DNA of 64,000 bases from Malikia granosa. GTDB taxonomy: Bacteria > Pseudomonadota > Gammaproteobacteria > Burkholderiales > Burkholderiaceae_C. This document shows, in pieces, positions 1-7,581 of the stretch. The stretch spans positions 1-64,000 of the forward strand of contig NZ_PVLQ01000030.1 of NCBI RefSeq assembly GCF_002980595.1, read 5' to 3'. The notes under the pieces were generated by a model, which saw nothing but the letters and a program-made list of their open reading frames with translations, made no database searches and was not told the DNA's origin. The position numbers and the translations under genes are program-made. Positions within the stretch are counted from its first letter, which is position 1. Each line of letters starts with the position of its first letter.

Positions 1-1
1 G

Positions 2-199
2 TCCTGCGCCAAGCTGTTCGCCACCGAGATGGTCGGGCGCGTCGCCGACCGCGGCGTGCAGGTGCACGGCGGCGCGGGCTACATCAACGAGTACCCGGTC
101 GAGCGCTTCTACCGCGATGTGCGCCTGCTGCGCCTGTACGAGGGCACGACCCAGATCCAGCAACTCATCATCGGCCGCGAGCTGCTGCGGCAGGCCTGA
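2..199 (+). CDS. acyl-CoA dehydrogenase, C-terminal fragment (cut by window edge)
   Basis: Only the last 65 residues lie in the window and the reading frame is open at base 2. They carry the family's C-terminal signature: a VHGGAGY motif, then YPVERFYRD, then LYEGTTQIQ. The glutamate of LYEGT is the catalytic base that takes the alpha proton in ordinary acyl-CoA dehydrogenases, so this enzyme looks competent for FAD-dependent acyl-CoA oxidation. The gene stops 28 bp before a Bug receptor and is followed by a CoA transferase and an MFS transporter on the same strand. This suggests an operon that imports an acid, makes its CoA ester and oxidises it. The substrate cannot be read from this fragment. 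Confidence 0.85.
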   Translation, partial: SCAKLFATEMVGRVADRGVQVHGGAGYINEYPVERFYRDVRLLRLYEGTTQIQQLIIGRELLRQA

Positions 200-227
200 T
201 AGCATTCCAAACGGAGACAACTCCCCC

Positions 228-1214
228 ATGAAAACAACAATGCACACCATCAACCGTCGCCAGCTGCTGGCCTTGTCCGCGTCCACCGTCGTGCTGCCGG
301 CCTTCGCGCAGTCGAAGTATCCGTCCAAGCCCGTCACCATCCTGGTGCCGTTCGCTGCCGGCGGCACCACCGACATCCTGGGCCGCCTGATCGGCAGGCA
401 TCTGGCCACCCGCCTGGGCGGATCGGTGATCATCGACAACAAGCCGGGCGCCGGCGGCGGCGTCGGGGCCTCGATGGTCGCCAAGGCGGCCGGTGACGGC
501 CACACCCTGCTGATGGGCACGATCGGCACCCACGCGATCAACCAGTACCTGTACAAGAAGCTGGCCTACGACCCGTTCAAGGACTTCGCCCCGGTCAGCC
601 TGGTCGCCATGGTGCCCAATGTGCTGGTGGTGCATCCGTCCCAGCCCTTCAAGACGGTCAAGGAGATGATCGCCTACGCCAAGGCCAATCCGGGCAAGCT
701 CAACTACGCCTCGGCCGGCAACGGCACCTCGATCCACCTGTCGGGCGCGATGTTCGAGCAGATGGCACAGGTCGACATGGTCCATGTCCCGTACAAGGGC
801 AGCGCACCGGCCGTGGCCGACCTGCTCGCCGGGCAAACGAACTGCATGTTCGACAACCTGCCCTCGTCGATGCCGCACATCAAGTCGGGCGCACTGCGGG
901 CGATCGCGGTCACCTCGGGCCAGCGCTTCCCGGCCCTGCCCCATGTGCCGACCATCGCCGAAAGCGGCTTGCCGGGCTATGACGCGACGTCCTGGTTCGG
1001 TCTCTGGGCGCCGGCGTCGACCCCGGCCGACCTGGTGGCGCGGCTCAACCAGGAGATCAACAAGATCCTGTCGCTGCCCGAAGTCAAGCAGACCATGCTC
1101 GACCAGGGCGCCGAAGCCGCCCCCGACACGCCGCAGCAGTTCGCGGCCTTCATCCAGTCGGAAGCGGCCAAGTGGTCCAAGGTCGTCAAGGCCGCCAACG
1201 TGCAGCTCGACTGA
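228..1214 (+). CDS. Bug/TctC-family periplasmic binding protein
   Basis: This is a 328-residue tripartite tricarboxylate receptor (TctC, Bug) protein. A cleavable signal with a twin-arginine-like NRRQLLAL stretch ends near AFAQ. The mature protein opens with YPSKPVTILVPFAAGG, the typical strand and ligand loop of the family, and has the second loop DNKPGAGGG. I chose the ATG at 228 because the open frame upstream of it overlaps the preceding gene and has no signal sequence. An AGGAGA-like site (GGAGA) lies upstream. Bug proteins bind carboxylates such as aromatic acids. No TctA or TctB membrane partner is nearby, as is common for orphan Bug genes in Burkholderiales. The stop overlaps the next start (TGATG). 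Confidence 0.9.
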   Translation: MKTTMHTINRRQLLALSASTVVLPAFAQSKYPSKPVTILVPFAAGGTTDILGRLIGRHLATRLGGSVIIDNKPGAGGGVGASMVAKAAGDGHTLLMGTIGTHAINQYLYKKLAYDPFKDFAPVSLVAMVPNVLVVHPSQPFKTVKEMIAYAKANPGKLNYASAGNGTSIHLSGAMFEQMAQVDMVHVPYKGSAPAVADLLAGQTNCMFDNLPSSMPHIKSGALRAIAVTSGQRFPALPHVPTIAESGLPGYDATSWFGLWAPASTPADLVARLNQEINKILSLPEVKQTMLDQGAEAAPDTPQQFAAFIQSEAAKWSKVVKAANVQLD

Positions 1215-2434
1215 TGGGCGCGCTCAGCCATATCCGCGTGCTGGACCTGACCCGCGTGCTCGCGGGTCCCTGGTGCACCCAGACGCTGGCCGACCTGGGG
1301 GCCGACGTGATCAAGGTCGAGCGCCCGGGCCTGGGCGACGACACCCGCCACTGGGGCCCGCCCTATGCGCGCGATGCCGCGGGCCAGGACAGCAGTGAAG
1401 CGGCGTATTACCTGGCCGTCAACCGCAACAAGCGCTCGGTCACGGTCGACATCACGACGCCAGAAGGCCAGGACATCATCCGCCAGCTGGTGGCCAGCTG
1501 CGACGTGCTGGTCGAGAACTACAAGGTCGGCCAGCTGGCACGCTACGGCCTCGACTACGACACGCTCAAGGTGATCAACCCGGGGCTGGTCTATTGCTCG
1601 ATCACCGGCTTCGGCCAGACCGGACCCTATGCCCAGCGTCCCGGCTACGATTTCATCGTGCAGGGCATGGGCGGCTTCATGAGCGTGACCGGCGAGCGCG
1701 ACGGCCAGCCCGGCGCCGGACCGCAGAAGGCCGGCGTGGCGATCGCCGACCTGTTCACCGGCGCACATGCCACGATCGGCATCCTGGCCGCACTCGCGCA
1801 CCGCGACCGGACCGGCCAGGGCCAGCAGCTCGACATCTGCCTGCTCGATGTCCAGGTCGCGATGATGGCCAACATGGCCAGCAACTTCCTGGCCACGGCC
1901 AAGCCGCCGCAGCGCTGGGGCAATGCGCATCCCAACATCGTGCCCTACCAGACCTTCAAGGCGGCCGACGGCTGGATCATCATCGCCTGCGGCAACGACG
2001 GGCAGTTCCGCAAGCTGGTCGAGGTCGGCGGCGAGCCCGGGCTGGCGGACGACCCGCGCTTCGCCACCAACCCGCAACGGGTGCGCAACCGCGAGATCCT
2101 GCTGCCGCTGCTCGAGCCGATGCTGCTGCGCCGCAGCCGTGCCGAATGGATCGCCGCGCTCGAGACCGCGGGCGTGCCCTGCGGGTCGATCAATGACCTG
2201 GCCGAGGTGTTCGACAACGAGCAGGTGATCGCGCGCGGCATGCGGGTCGACCTGCCGCACCCGACGGCGGGCCAGGTCAGCGTACCGGCCAGCGCCTTGA
2301 AGATGGGCGAGACGCCGGTCGAGTACCGCAGCCCGCCCCCGTTGCTGGGAGAGCACACGGTCTCGGTATTGCAGGAACTGACCCAGCTCGGCGCGGTCGA
2401 GATCGAGGCCTTGCAGCGGCGCCAGGTCATCTGA
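1214..2434 (+). CDS. CaiB/BaiF family III CoA transferase
   Basis: This 406-residue protein is a family III CoA transferase, which moves CoA between a donor thioester and a carboxylic acid through an aspartyl-CoA intermediate. It starts with the family's RVLDLTRVLAGP motif. It contains LADLGADVIKVE, then GLVYCSITGFGQTGPYA, and the probable catalytic aspartate is D179 in the stretch VAIADLFTG. The start ATG overlaps the stop of the Bug gene by one base, so the two are translationally coupled. The MFS gene follows immediately. A Bug receptor next to a CoA transferase and an acyl-CoA dehydrogenase suggests activation of an imported acid. The donor and acceptor are unknown. Confidence 0.9.
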   Translation: MGALSHIRVLDLTRVLAGPWCTQTLADLGADVIKVERPGLGDDTRHWGPPYARDAAGQDSSEAAYYLAVNRNKRSVTVDITTPEGQDIIRQLVASCDVLVENYKVGQLARYGLDYDTLKVINPGLVYCSITGFGQTGPYAQRPGYDFIVQGMGGFMSVTGERDGQPGAGPQKAGVAIADLFTGAHATIGILAALAHRDRTGQGQQLDICLLDVQVAMMANMASNFLATAKPPQRWGNAHPNIVPYQTFKAADGWIIIACGNDGQFRKLVEVGGEPGLADDPRFATNPQRVRNREILLPLLEPMLLRRSRAEWIAALETAGVPCGSINDLAEVFDNEQVIARGMRVDLPHPTAGQVSVPASALKMGETPVEYRSPPPLLGEHTVSVLQELTQLGAVEIEALQRRQVI

Positions 2435-3634
2435 ATGACCGGGGCAGCGGCGCAGGACTGCGGGCAGCACTCTGGCCGCACGGTGCTGGCGATCGCGCTG
2501 GCCGGTTTCGCCAGCTTCTGGCTGCTGTTCGGTGCCCAGCCCCTGCTGCCGCAGATTGCCCGCGAGTTCGGCGTCACGCCGGCTGCGGCCAGCCTGAGCA
2601 TCTCGGCGGCGACGGCGGCGATGGCGCTGCTGCTGATTCCGGTCAGCCTGCTCGGCGACCGGCATGGGCGGGAAAGGCTGATGCGCGCCGGCGTGCTGGG
2701 AGCGGCGGTGTTCACCCTGCTGTCGGCGCTGGTGCCGGATTTCCCGCTGATGCTGGCCTGCCGGCTCGGCACCGGAATCTGCGTCGCCGCGGTACCGGCC
2801 TCGGCGCTGGCGCACCTGGGCGAGGAGATCCCGGTGCACCAGCGCTCGCGGGCCATCGGCCTCTACATCAGCGCCAATGCCCTGGGCGGCATGCTCGGCC
2901 GACTGCTGGGCTCGCTGGTCACGCAATGGCTGGACTGGCGCGCGGGTCTGCTCGCGCAGGGCCTGCTCGGCGCCGGACTGGCCTTGGCGTTCTGGCGCCT
3001 GCTGCCCCCGGCAAGGCAGTTCAGTTCCCGCACGCTCGCCCCCGCCGCATTGTTGCGGGACCTGCGTCGCGTCTACACCGCGACCCCCTTGCCCTGGATC
3101 TTCGGCGTCGCCTTCCTGGTCATGGGCAGCTTCATCGGCGTCTACAACTACCTCGGCTTCAGGCTGGCCGCCCCGCCCTACAGCCTGGAGCCGGCCGTCA
3201 GCGGCAGCATCTTCATGCTCTACTCGATCGGCAGCCTGGCATCGGCCTGGGCCGGCAGCCAGAGCCAGCGCCTGGGCGAGTTGCGCACCATGCTGATGAT
3301 GAGCGGTTGCATGCTGGCCGGGCTGCTGCTGACCCTGCTGACCCCGCTGACCTTCGTGATCGCCGGCCTGGCCTGCTTCACCTTCGGCGTGTTTGCGCTG
3401 CATGCCGTCGCGAGCGCCTGGGTCGGGCACAAGGCGGGCGAGCGCCGCGGCCTGGTCTCGGCGCTCTACCTGTCGAGCTACCACTTCGGCGGCAGCGTGA
3501 TCGGCAGCGCGGCCGGCTGGGCCTGGACCCATCATGGCTGGCCGGGCATCGTGAGCGCCCTGGCCAGCTGCGTGCTGCTGGTCACCGTCACGATTGCCGG
3601 CCTGCGCGTCTCGGAGCGCGGCAAGCCGGGCTAG
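2435..3634 (+). CDS. MFS transporter (YnfM/AraJ-like)
   Basis: This is a 399-residue major facilitator superfamily protein of the inner membrane with about twelve hydrophobic segments. The loop after the second segment reads GDRHGRERLM, the DRxGRR-like motif A of the superfamily, and the first segment opens with FASFWLLFGAQPLLPQIA, as in YnfM-type permeases. The start codon directly follows the stop of the CoA transferase, so the gene is the last of the first + operon. It ends 34 bp before the convergent porin gene. It could import the pathway substrate or export an intermediate. The sequence does not show direction or substrate. Confidence 0.85.
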   Translation: MTGAAAQDCGQHSGRTVLAIALAGFASFWLLFGAQPLLPQIAREFGVTPAAASLSISAATAAMALLLIPVSLLGDRHGRERLMRAGVLGAAVFTLLSALVPDFPLMLACRLGTGICVAAVPASALAHLGEEIPVHQRSRAIGLYISANALGGMLGRLLGSLVTQWLDWRAGLLAQGLLGAGLALAFWRLLPPARQFSSRTLAPAALLRDLRRVYTATPLPWIFGVAFLVMGSFIGVYNYLGFRLAAPPYSLEPAVSGSIFMLYSIGSLASAWAGSQSQRLGELRTMLMMSGCMLAGLLLTLLTPLTFVIAGLACFTFGVFALHAVASAWVGHKAGERRGLVSALYLSSYHFGGSVIGSAAGWAWTHHGWPGIVSALASCVLLVTVTIAGLRVSERGKPG

Positions 3635-3668
3635 CGCGCCAGCGCTCAAGCGGCTCGCCCGCCTGGGC

Positions 3669-4664
3669 TCAGAAGCTGTGCTTGATGCCCAGCATGTAGG
3701 TCGCATCCTTTTCGTCCGCCTTGACGTTGTCGGAATCGACCTTGCCGATCTCGGCGAACAGCATGGTGCGCTTGCTCAGGGTGTACTCGCCGCCAAAGGC
3801 CACGGCCTTGGTCGAGGCACCGCCCTTGAACTTCTGGTCCTCGTAGCCCAGCTTCAGTTGCGCCGATGCCGTCACCGGCACACGCACGGCCGCGCTCCAG
3901 CGGTCCGACTCCGCCACGGTGCCCTTGGCGCCCTTGTAGGCGTCCACATTGGTGTAGGTCAGGCCGACCTTGGCAACGCCAAAGTTGTAGGCAGCACCGA
4001 TGGTCAGCACGTCCTTGCCTTCGGCATTGTCAATCGAAGAAGGCGCGGTGCCCGCATTCTTGGTCAGACCCAGGCCCAGCGCCAGCGGTCCGCTGCGGTA
4101 GCGCAGCGCCACTTCGGTGGTGTTGGCCTTGTTGCTCGTCATCTCGGCCTTGGGCACATAGGAGATGCCGGCCTTGAAGCCCTGGATCTCGGGGGTCTCG
4201 TACATGAGAGTGCCGTTGTAGCGCGTCGGCGCATCCAGCGGACCACCATAGACGGTGGCGCCCAGGCCCAGCGGGGTATAGATGTCCAGCACCGGACGCA
4301 GCAGGAAGTCCACCGGACCCCAGAAGCGGCCCATGGAAACCTCGCCAAAGTCGCCGGCCAGGCTCAGCTTGGTGTTGGCGAAGTAGTCGTGGCCGTTGCC
4401 GGTGCTGCCCGTGTCCGGGTTGAAGCGGTAGTTCAACAGCACATTGGCCTTGAGGCCGCCACCCAGGTCTTCGCTGGTGCGGATCGTGTAGTGGTTGCCG
4501 CCGGCGTCGAGGTTGTCGATGCCGGTCTTGCTAGGCGTGCCGTCGGACTTGGCCGAACTCTGCTTGAAGCCGATCACCACGCCGCCCGAGAGCACCGCAT
4601 TGGATTGGGCCAGGGCGCCGGTCGTGGCGACCAAGGCCAGCAAGGGAAGAATACTTTTTTTCAT
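3669..4664 (-). CDS. outer-membrane porin (Gram-negative OmpC-like, Burkholderiales type)
   Basis: This 331-residue protein has a clean signal peptide (MKKSILPLLALVATTGALAQ) and then beta-strand-rich sequence beginning SNAVLSGGVVIGF. It ends in phenylalanine (LGIKHSF), the signal used by the outer-membrane insertion machinery. Betaproteobacterial general porins form trimeric 16-strand channels of this size. The start ATG has an AGGAGA site seven bases upstream. The gene lies 88 bp downstream of the crotonase and points the same way, so it may be read with the leftward catabolic operon or from its own promoter. It probably lets the pathway substrate cross the outer membrane. Confidence 0.9.
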   Translation of the reverse strand: MKKSILPLLALVATTGALAQSNAVLSGGVVIGFKQSSAKSDGTPSKTGIDNLDAGGNHYTIRTSEDLGGGLKANVLLNYRFNPDTGSTGNGHDYFANTKLSLAGDFGEVSMGRFWGPVDFLLRPVLDIYTPLGLGATVYGGPLDAPTRYNGTLMYETPEIQGFKAGISYVPKAEMTSNKANTTEVALRYRSGPLALGLGLTKNAGTAPSSIDNAEGKDVLTIGAAYNFGVAKVGLTYTNVDAYKGAKGTVAESDRWSAAVRVPVTASAQLKLGYEDQKFKGGASTKAVAFGGEYTLSKRTMLFAEIGKVDSDNVKADEKDATYMLGIKHSF

Positions 4665-4752
4665 ACATGTCTCCTATCGATGTTTGCTTGCGAGAAATTC
4701 AGCTGGTTTTTGGGAAATCACATGAGTCAGCCACCCTTCATGAGTTGGACAC

Positions 4753-5541
4753 CTATCTCCCCGTGAAATGGGGCTTGCGCTTTTGCGCGAAGGCCTGGCG
4801 CCCCTCGAGGAAATCCTGGCTGGCTGCGGTCAGGTCCTGCCTTTGCCTGATCGCGGCCGCCTCGTCGGTGCCGGCCGCGATCTCGCGGATCGAGCGCTTG
4901 GTCAGCTGGGCCGCCAAGGGCGCCAGGTCACGGATCTGTGCGGCCAGCGCCTCGACGGCAGCGGTCCAGGAGCCTGCCGGCAAGACAGCCGTCAGGAAGC
5001 CGAGCTGCTTGAGGGTTTCCACCGGCAGGGCTTGCGCGGTCAGGAAGGCACGCAGCGTCATCGACTGGCCCAGCCTGGCGACATAGCGCTGCAGGCCGGA
5101 GCGGTAGTAATGCAGGCCGAGTGCGGCCGCCGGCATGCGCAGCTCCGTCCCCTCCAGCGCCACGCCGATGTCGCAGGCCATCAGCAGGTCGGTCGCCCCG
5201 CCATAGACGCTGCCATTGAGGGCGCAGACCGTGATCGGCCGCATCTGCGCGATCGCATCGGGGATGCGCTCGAAGAAGTCGGGATCGGAGCCCTCCTCCT
5301 CGAAGCCGCCGATGTGGTAGCCGGCACTGAATACCGGTCGGCCCTGGCCTTGCGTGTTGGCGGTGAAGACCACCACGCGAACGGCCTGGTCGGCGTTGAG
5401 CCGCTCGATCTGCCGCAGCAGTTCGTGCAGGTCGGCGTTTTCCAGCCGATTCCTCTGCGCCGGGCGGTTCAGGGTGATGGTGGCGATCCCGTCCTCGATC
5501 TGCAGCAGGGGAAGGCTTGAAGCGGGGGCTGTGCTTGCCAT
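4753..5541 (-). CDS. enoyl-CoA hydratase/isomerase (crotonase) family protein with altered active site
   Basis: This is a 262-residue crotonase-fold protein. The oxyanion-hole region reads PVFSAGYHIGGF and the second signature CALNGSVYGGATDLLMACD. In true enoyl-CoA hydratases two glutamates act on water, in GGGCELA and in the later PE motif. Here the first position reads GGATDLLMA and the second reads MPAAALG, so both glutamates seem to be missing. The protein may be an isomerase, a hydrolase or a decarboxylase of this fold rather than a hydratase. It lies 13 bp after the RraA gene in the leftward operon and should act on a CoA thioester of the pathway. Confidence 0.85.
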   Translation of the reverse strand: MASTAPASSLPLLQIEDGIATITLNRPAQRNRLENADLHELLRQIERLNADQAVRVVVFTANTQGQGRPVFSAGYHIGGFEEEGSDPDFFERIPDAIAQMRPITVCALNGSVYGGATDLLMACDIGVALEGTELRMPAAALGLHYYRSGLQRYVARLGQSMTLRAFLTAQALPVETLKQLGFLTAVLPAGSWTAAVEALAAQIRDLAPLAAQLTKRSIREIAAGTDEAAAIRQRQDLTAASQDFLEGRQAFAQKRKPHFTGR

Positions 5542-5554
5542 GGCTGCAAGTCCT

Positions 5555-6217
5555 TCAGTTCCAGCCGTACACCGTCATGGTGGACTCGCCCTGGCGCAGC
5601 CGCTCCAGGATGGCGGCCTCGTCGGCCTCGCGCTGCAGGCCGGCCTGCACCACCTCAGGCGCGCGCGCCTGCGGGATGACCACCACGCCGTCGCCGTCGC
5701 CCACCACCAGGTCGCCGGCATGGACCACCACCTGGCCCATGGTGACGGGATGGTTGATCCAGCCGATGGCGCCGAAGTCCTTGCCGGTGCCCTGGATGCA
5801 CAGGCCGCGGGCAAAGACCGGGAAGCCAAATTCAGCCAGCAGCGCGCCATCGCGCACGCAGCCGTCGATGACCAGTCCGGCCAGGCCGCGCACCTGGGCC
5901 ATGGTGGTCATGATCTCGCCCCAGTAGCCATGCTCGTAGGCGCCATTGGCGAACACCACCAGCACATCGCCCGGCTGCGCCACTTCCAGCGCCCGGTGCA
6001 GCCACAGGTTGTCGCCCGGCGGAGAATGCACGGTCAGCGCCGAACCAGCAAACTTGAACTGCGGCGCCACCGGCTTGATGGCCGAAGGCAGGGCGCCGAT
6101 CTTCTTGCCAGCCTCGTGCAGGGTAGCCGTCGGCAGCTTGGCGGCCTGGGCGATCAGCTCGGCCGGCAGGCGCTGGATGTCGAGCCGGGTGGTCAGTGCC
6201 GGGTCGTGCCGCTTCAT
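5555..6217 (-). CDS. RraA-family protein (aldolase/decarboxylase-like), copy A
   Basis: This 220-residue protein belongs to the RraA fold, which includes the class II pyruvate aldolases ProA/LigK that split 4-carboxy-4-hydroxy-2-oxoadipate, as well as oxaloacetate decarboxylases. The diagnostic stretch is GLAGLVIDGCVRDG, where the Arg-Asp pair binds pyruvate and the metal, followed by GFPVFARG and GDLVVGDGDGVVV. The acidic residue expected three positions after the Arg-Asp pair in true aldolases is not there (RDGALL). The start overlaps the stop of copy B by four bases (ATGA). It is the most downstream of three tandem RraA genes, next to a crotonase. Confidence 0.88.
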   Translation of the reverse strand: MKRHDPALTTRLDIQRLPAELIAQAAKLPTATLHEAGKKIGALPSAIKPVAPQFKFAGSALTVHSPPGDNLWLHRALEVAQPGDVLVVFANGAYEHGYWGEIMTTMAQVRGLAGLVIDGCVRDGALLAEFGFPVFARGLCIQGTGKDFGAIGWINHPVTMGQVVVHAGDLVVGDGDGVVVIPQARAPEVVQAGLQREADEAAILERLRQGESTMTVYGWN

Positions 6218-6876
6218 GCGCCCTCCCGGGTCTGCAGGCTGTGGTACCGGTTGACCTGGCGTGCCTCGTCCAGGCGCATGCCGCCGCGGGCAGCCTCGCG
6301 GATGCGGTTCTCGGCCGCCTCGATCTGCTCGGCGATCTCGAGCACCCGCTCCTCGTGCTCCTTCGGGATCACCACCACGCCGTCGGTGTCGCCTTTCAGG
6401 ATGTCGCCCGGCGCGACGCGTGCGCCGCCGATGTTGACCGGCACGCCGGTGGCCTCGACCTGCACCCGGTCCTTGCCAGTGCGCATCCAGTGGTCGATCG
6501 AGAACACCGGATAGCCCAGCGAGAGGCAGAGATGGGTGTCGCGGTTGATGCCGTTGATCACGGTGCCGGCGATGCCGCGGCGGTGCGCGATCTCGGTCAG
6601 GATGTCGCCCCAGACAGTGCAGTCCTCGCGGCCGTTGTTGTCGAGCACCACCACGCTGCCGGGGGCCACGTCGTCGATGAAATCGCCCACGGTGCCGCAG
6701 GGCTTGGCGGCCGGGCCGTATTTCAGCGTCCAGGCGCGGCCGGCCATGCGGAAGTCGCTGCTGCGCGGCTTGATCTTGTAGCACTGGCCCAGGATGCCGA
6801 GCTTGTCCAGTGCATCGGACAGCGTGGGCGTGTCGAGTCGGGCGGCACGCGCCACGTTCTTGTCGGTGTTGCTCAT
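6214..6876 (-). CDS. RraA-family protein, copy B
   Basis: This second RraA-fold protein has 220 residues. Its key stretch is GIAGTVINGINRDTHL, so the Arg-Asp pair is kept but the usual acidic residue after it is replaced (RDTHL). Other family marks are LDTPTLSDALDKLG near the N-terminus, LDNNGREDCTVWGDI and GDTDGVVVIP. Two in-frame ATGs compete. The one at 6876 has a GGAG site eight bases away; the one at 6882 would place that site only two bases away but would overlap the previous stop as ATGA. The three copies are clearly diverged, so they probably do different jobs: aldol cleavage, decarboxylation or tautomer handling. Confidence 0.86.
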   Translation of the reverse strand: MSNTDKNVARAARLDTPTLSDALDKLGILGQCYKIKPRSSDFRMAGRAWTLKYGPAAKPCGTVGDFIDDVAPGSVVVLDNNGREDCTVWGDILTEIAHRRGIAGTVINGINRDTHLCLSLGYPVFSIDHWMRTGKDRVQVEATGVPVNIGGARVAPGDILKGDTDGVVVIPKEHEERVLEIAEQIEAAENRIREAARGGMRLDEARQVNRYHSLQTREGA

Positions 6877-6878
6877 TT

Positions 6879-7562
6879 TCATTGCTCCAGCATGTGTTCG
6901 TAATTGCCACCCATCACCGCGCCGATCGGCGTGCCGGACAGGATGGCCTTGGCCATAGCGGCCTCCTTGGCGACGATGGTCTCGGCGGCGTCGAGCACCC
7001 GCTCGATGTCGGCCGCCGCGATCACGATCACCGCGCTGCGGTCGACCAGCAGGTAGTCGCCCGGCTGCACCGTGACCTGGCCGCCCTGCTCGGCACCTAT
7101 CGTCACGGGGACCTGGGTGCCCAGCTCGACCACCCGGCCGCGCGCGGTGCGCGAGGTCAGGCTGCGGCTGTAGATGGGGAATTCGTAGGCGATGGCCTCG
7201 TCGACATCGCGCAGCGGGCCGTCGGCGACCACGCCCGCGATGCCGCGCACCTTGGCGCCCAGGGTCAGCAGGCCGCCCCAGCAGCCGGCTTCCAGGCCGC
7301 TGCGCTGCTCGACCACGATGATGTGCTCGGGGCCGCCCTGCTCGATCGCGCTGCAGCCCAGGTGCTTCGGGGGGCCCGGCGGCGGCTGGCCGGGACCGAC
7401 CTTCATGGTGATGGCGCGGCCGGCGATGCGGCTGTTGCCGCCGGGGCCGGCGCTGCGCAGCGGCAGCCCGGTGACGGCGCCGGGCAGGCCGAGCTTGTCG
7501 AGGGCATCGGAGACCGCGCAGGCATCGAGCCGGCGCAGGCGCTGGAGTTGGGGATCGCTCAT
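6879..7562 (-). CDS. RraA-family protein, copy C (closest to 4-carboxy-4-hydroxy-2-oxoadipate aldolase motif)
   Basis: This 227-residue RraA-fold protein is the first of the tandem trio. It is the only one with the full motif described for ProA/HMG aldolases, a glycine, twenty residues, Arg-Asp, two residues, then an acid: the end reads PLRDVDE. Further marks are LDACAVSDALDKLG at the N-terminus and EQGGQVTVQPGDYLLVD. I chose the ATG at 7562, which has an AGGAA site eight bases upstream, over an earlier in-frame ATG (7607). Lying next to a LigB-type dioxygenase and in the same locus as a LigJ-like hydratase, it is the best candidate for a LigK-type pyruvate-releasing aldolase. Confidence 0.87.
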   Translation of the reverse strand: MSDPQLQRLRRLDACAVSDALDKLGLPGAVTGLPLRSAGPGGNSRIAGRAITMKVGPGQPPPGPPKHLGCSAIEQGGPEHIIVVEQRSGLEAGCWGGLLTLGAKVRGIAGVVADGPLRDVDEAIAYEFPIYSRSLTSRTARGRVVELGTQVPVTIGAEQGGQVTVQPGDYLLVDRSAVIVIAAADIERVLDAAETIVAKEAAMAKAILSGTPIGAVMGGNYEHMLEQ

Positions 7563-7581
7563 GTCTTGTGTTTCCTGCAGG

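Noticed and set aside
977-3706. A 909-codon open frame on the minus strand opposite the CoA transferase and MFS genes
   Set aside because: Its protein is arginine/glutamine/alanine rich with no motif, and it lies over well-supported genes in another frame. In GC-rich DNA such antisense frames stay open by chance.
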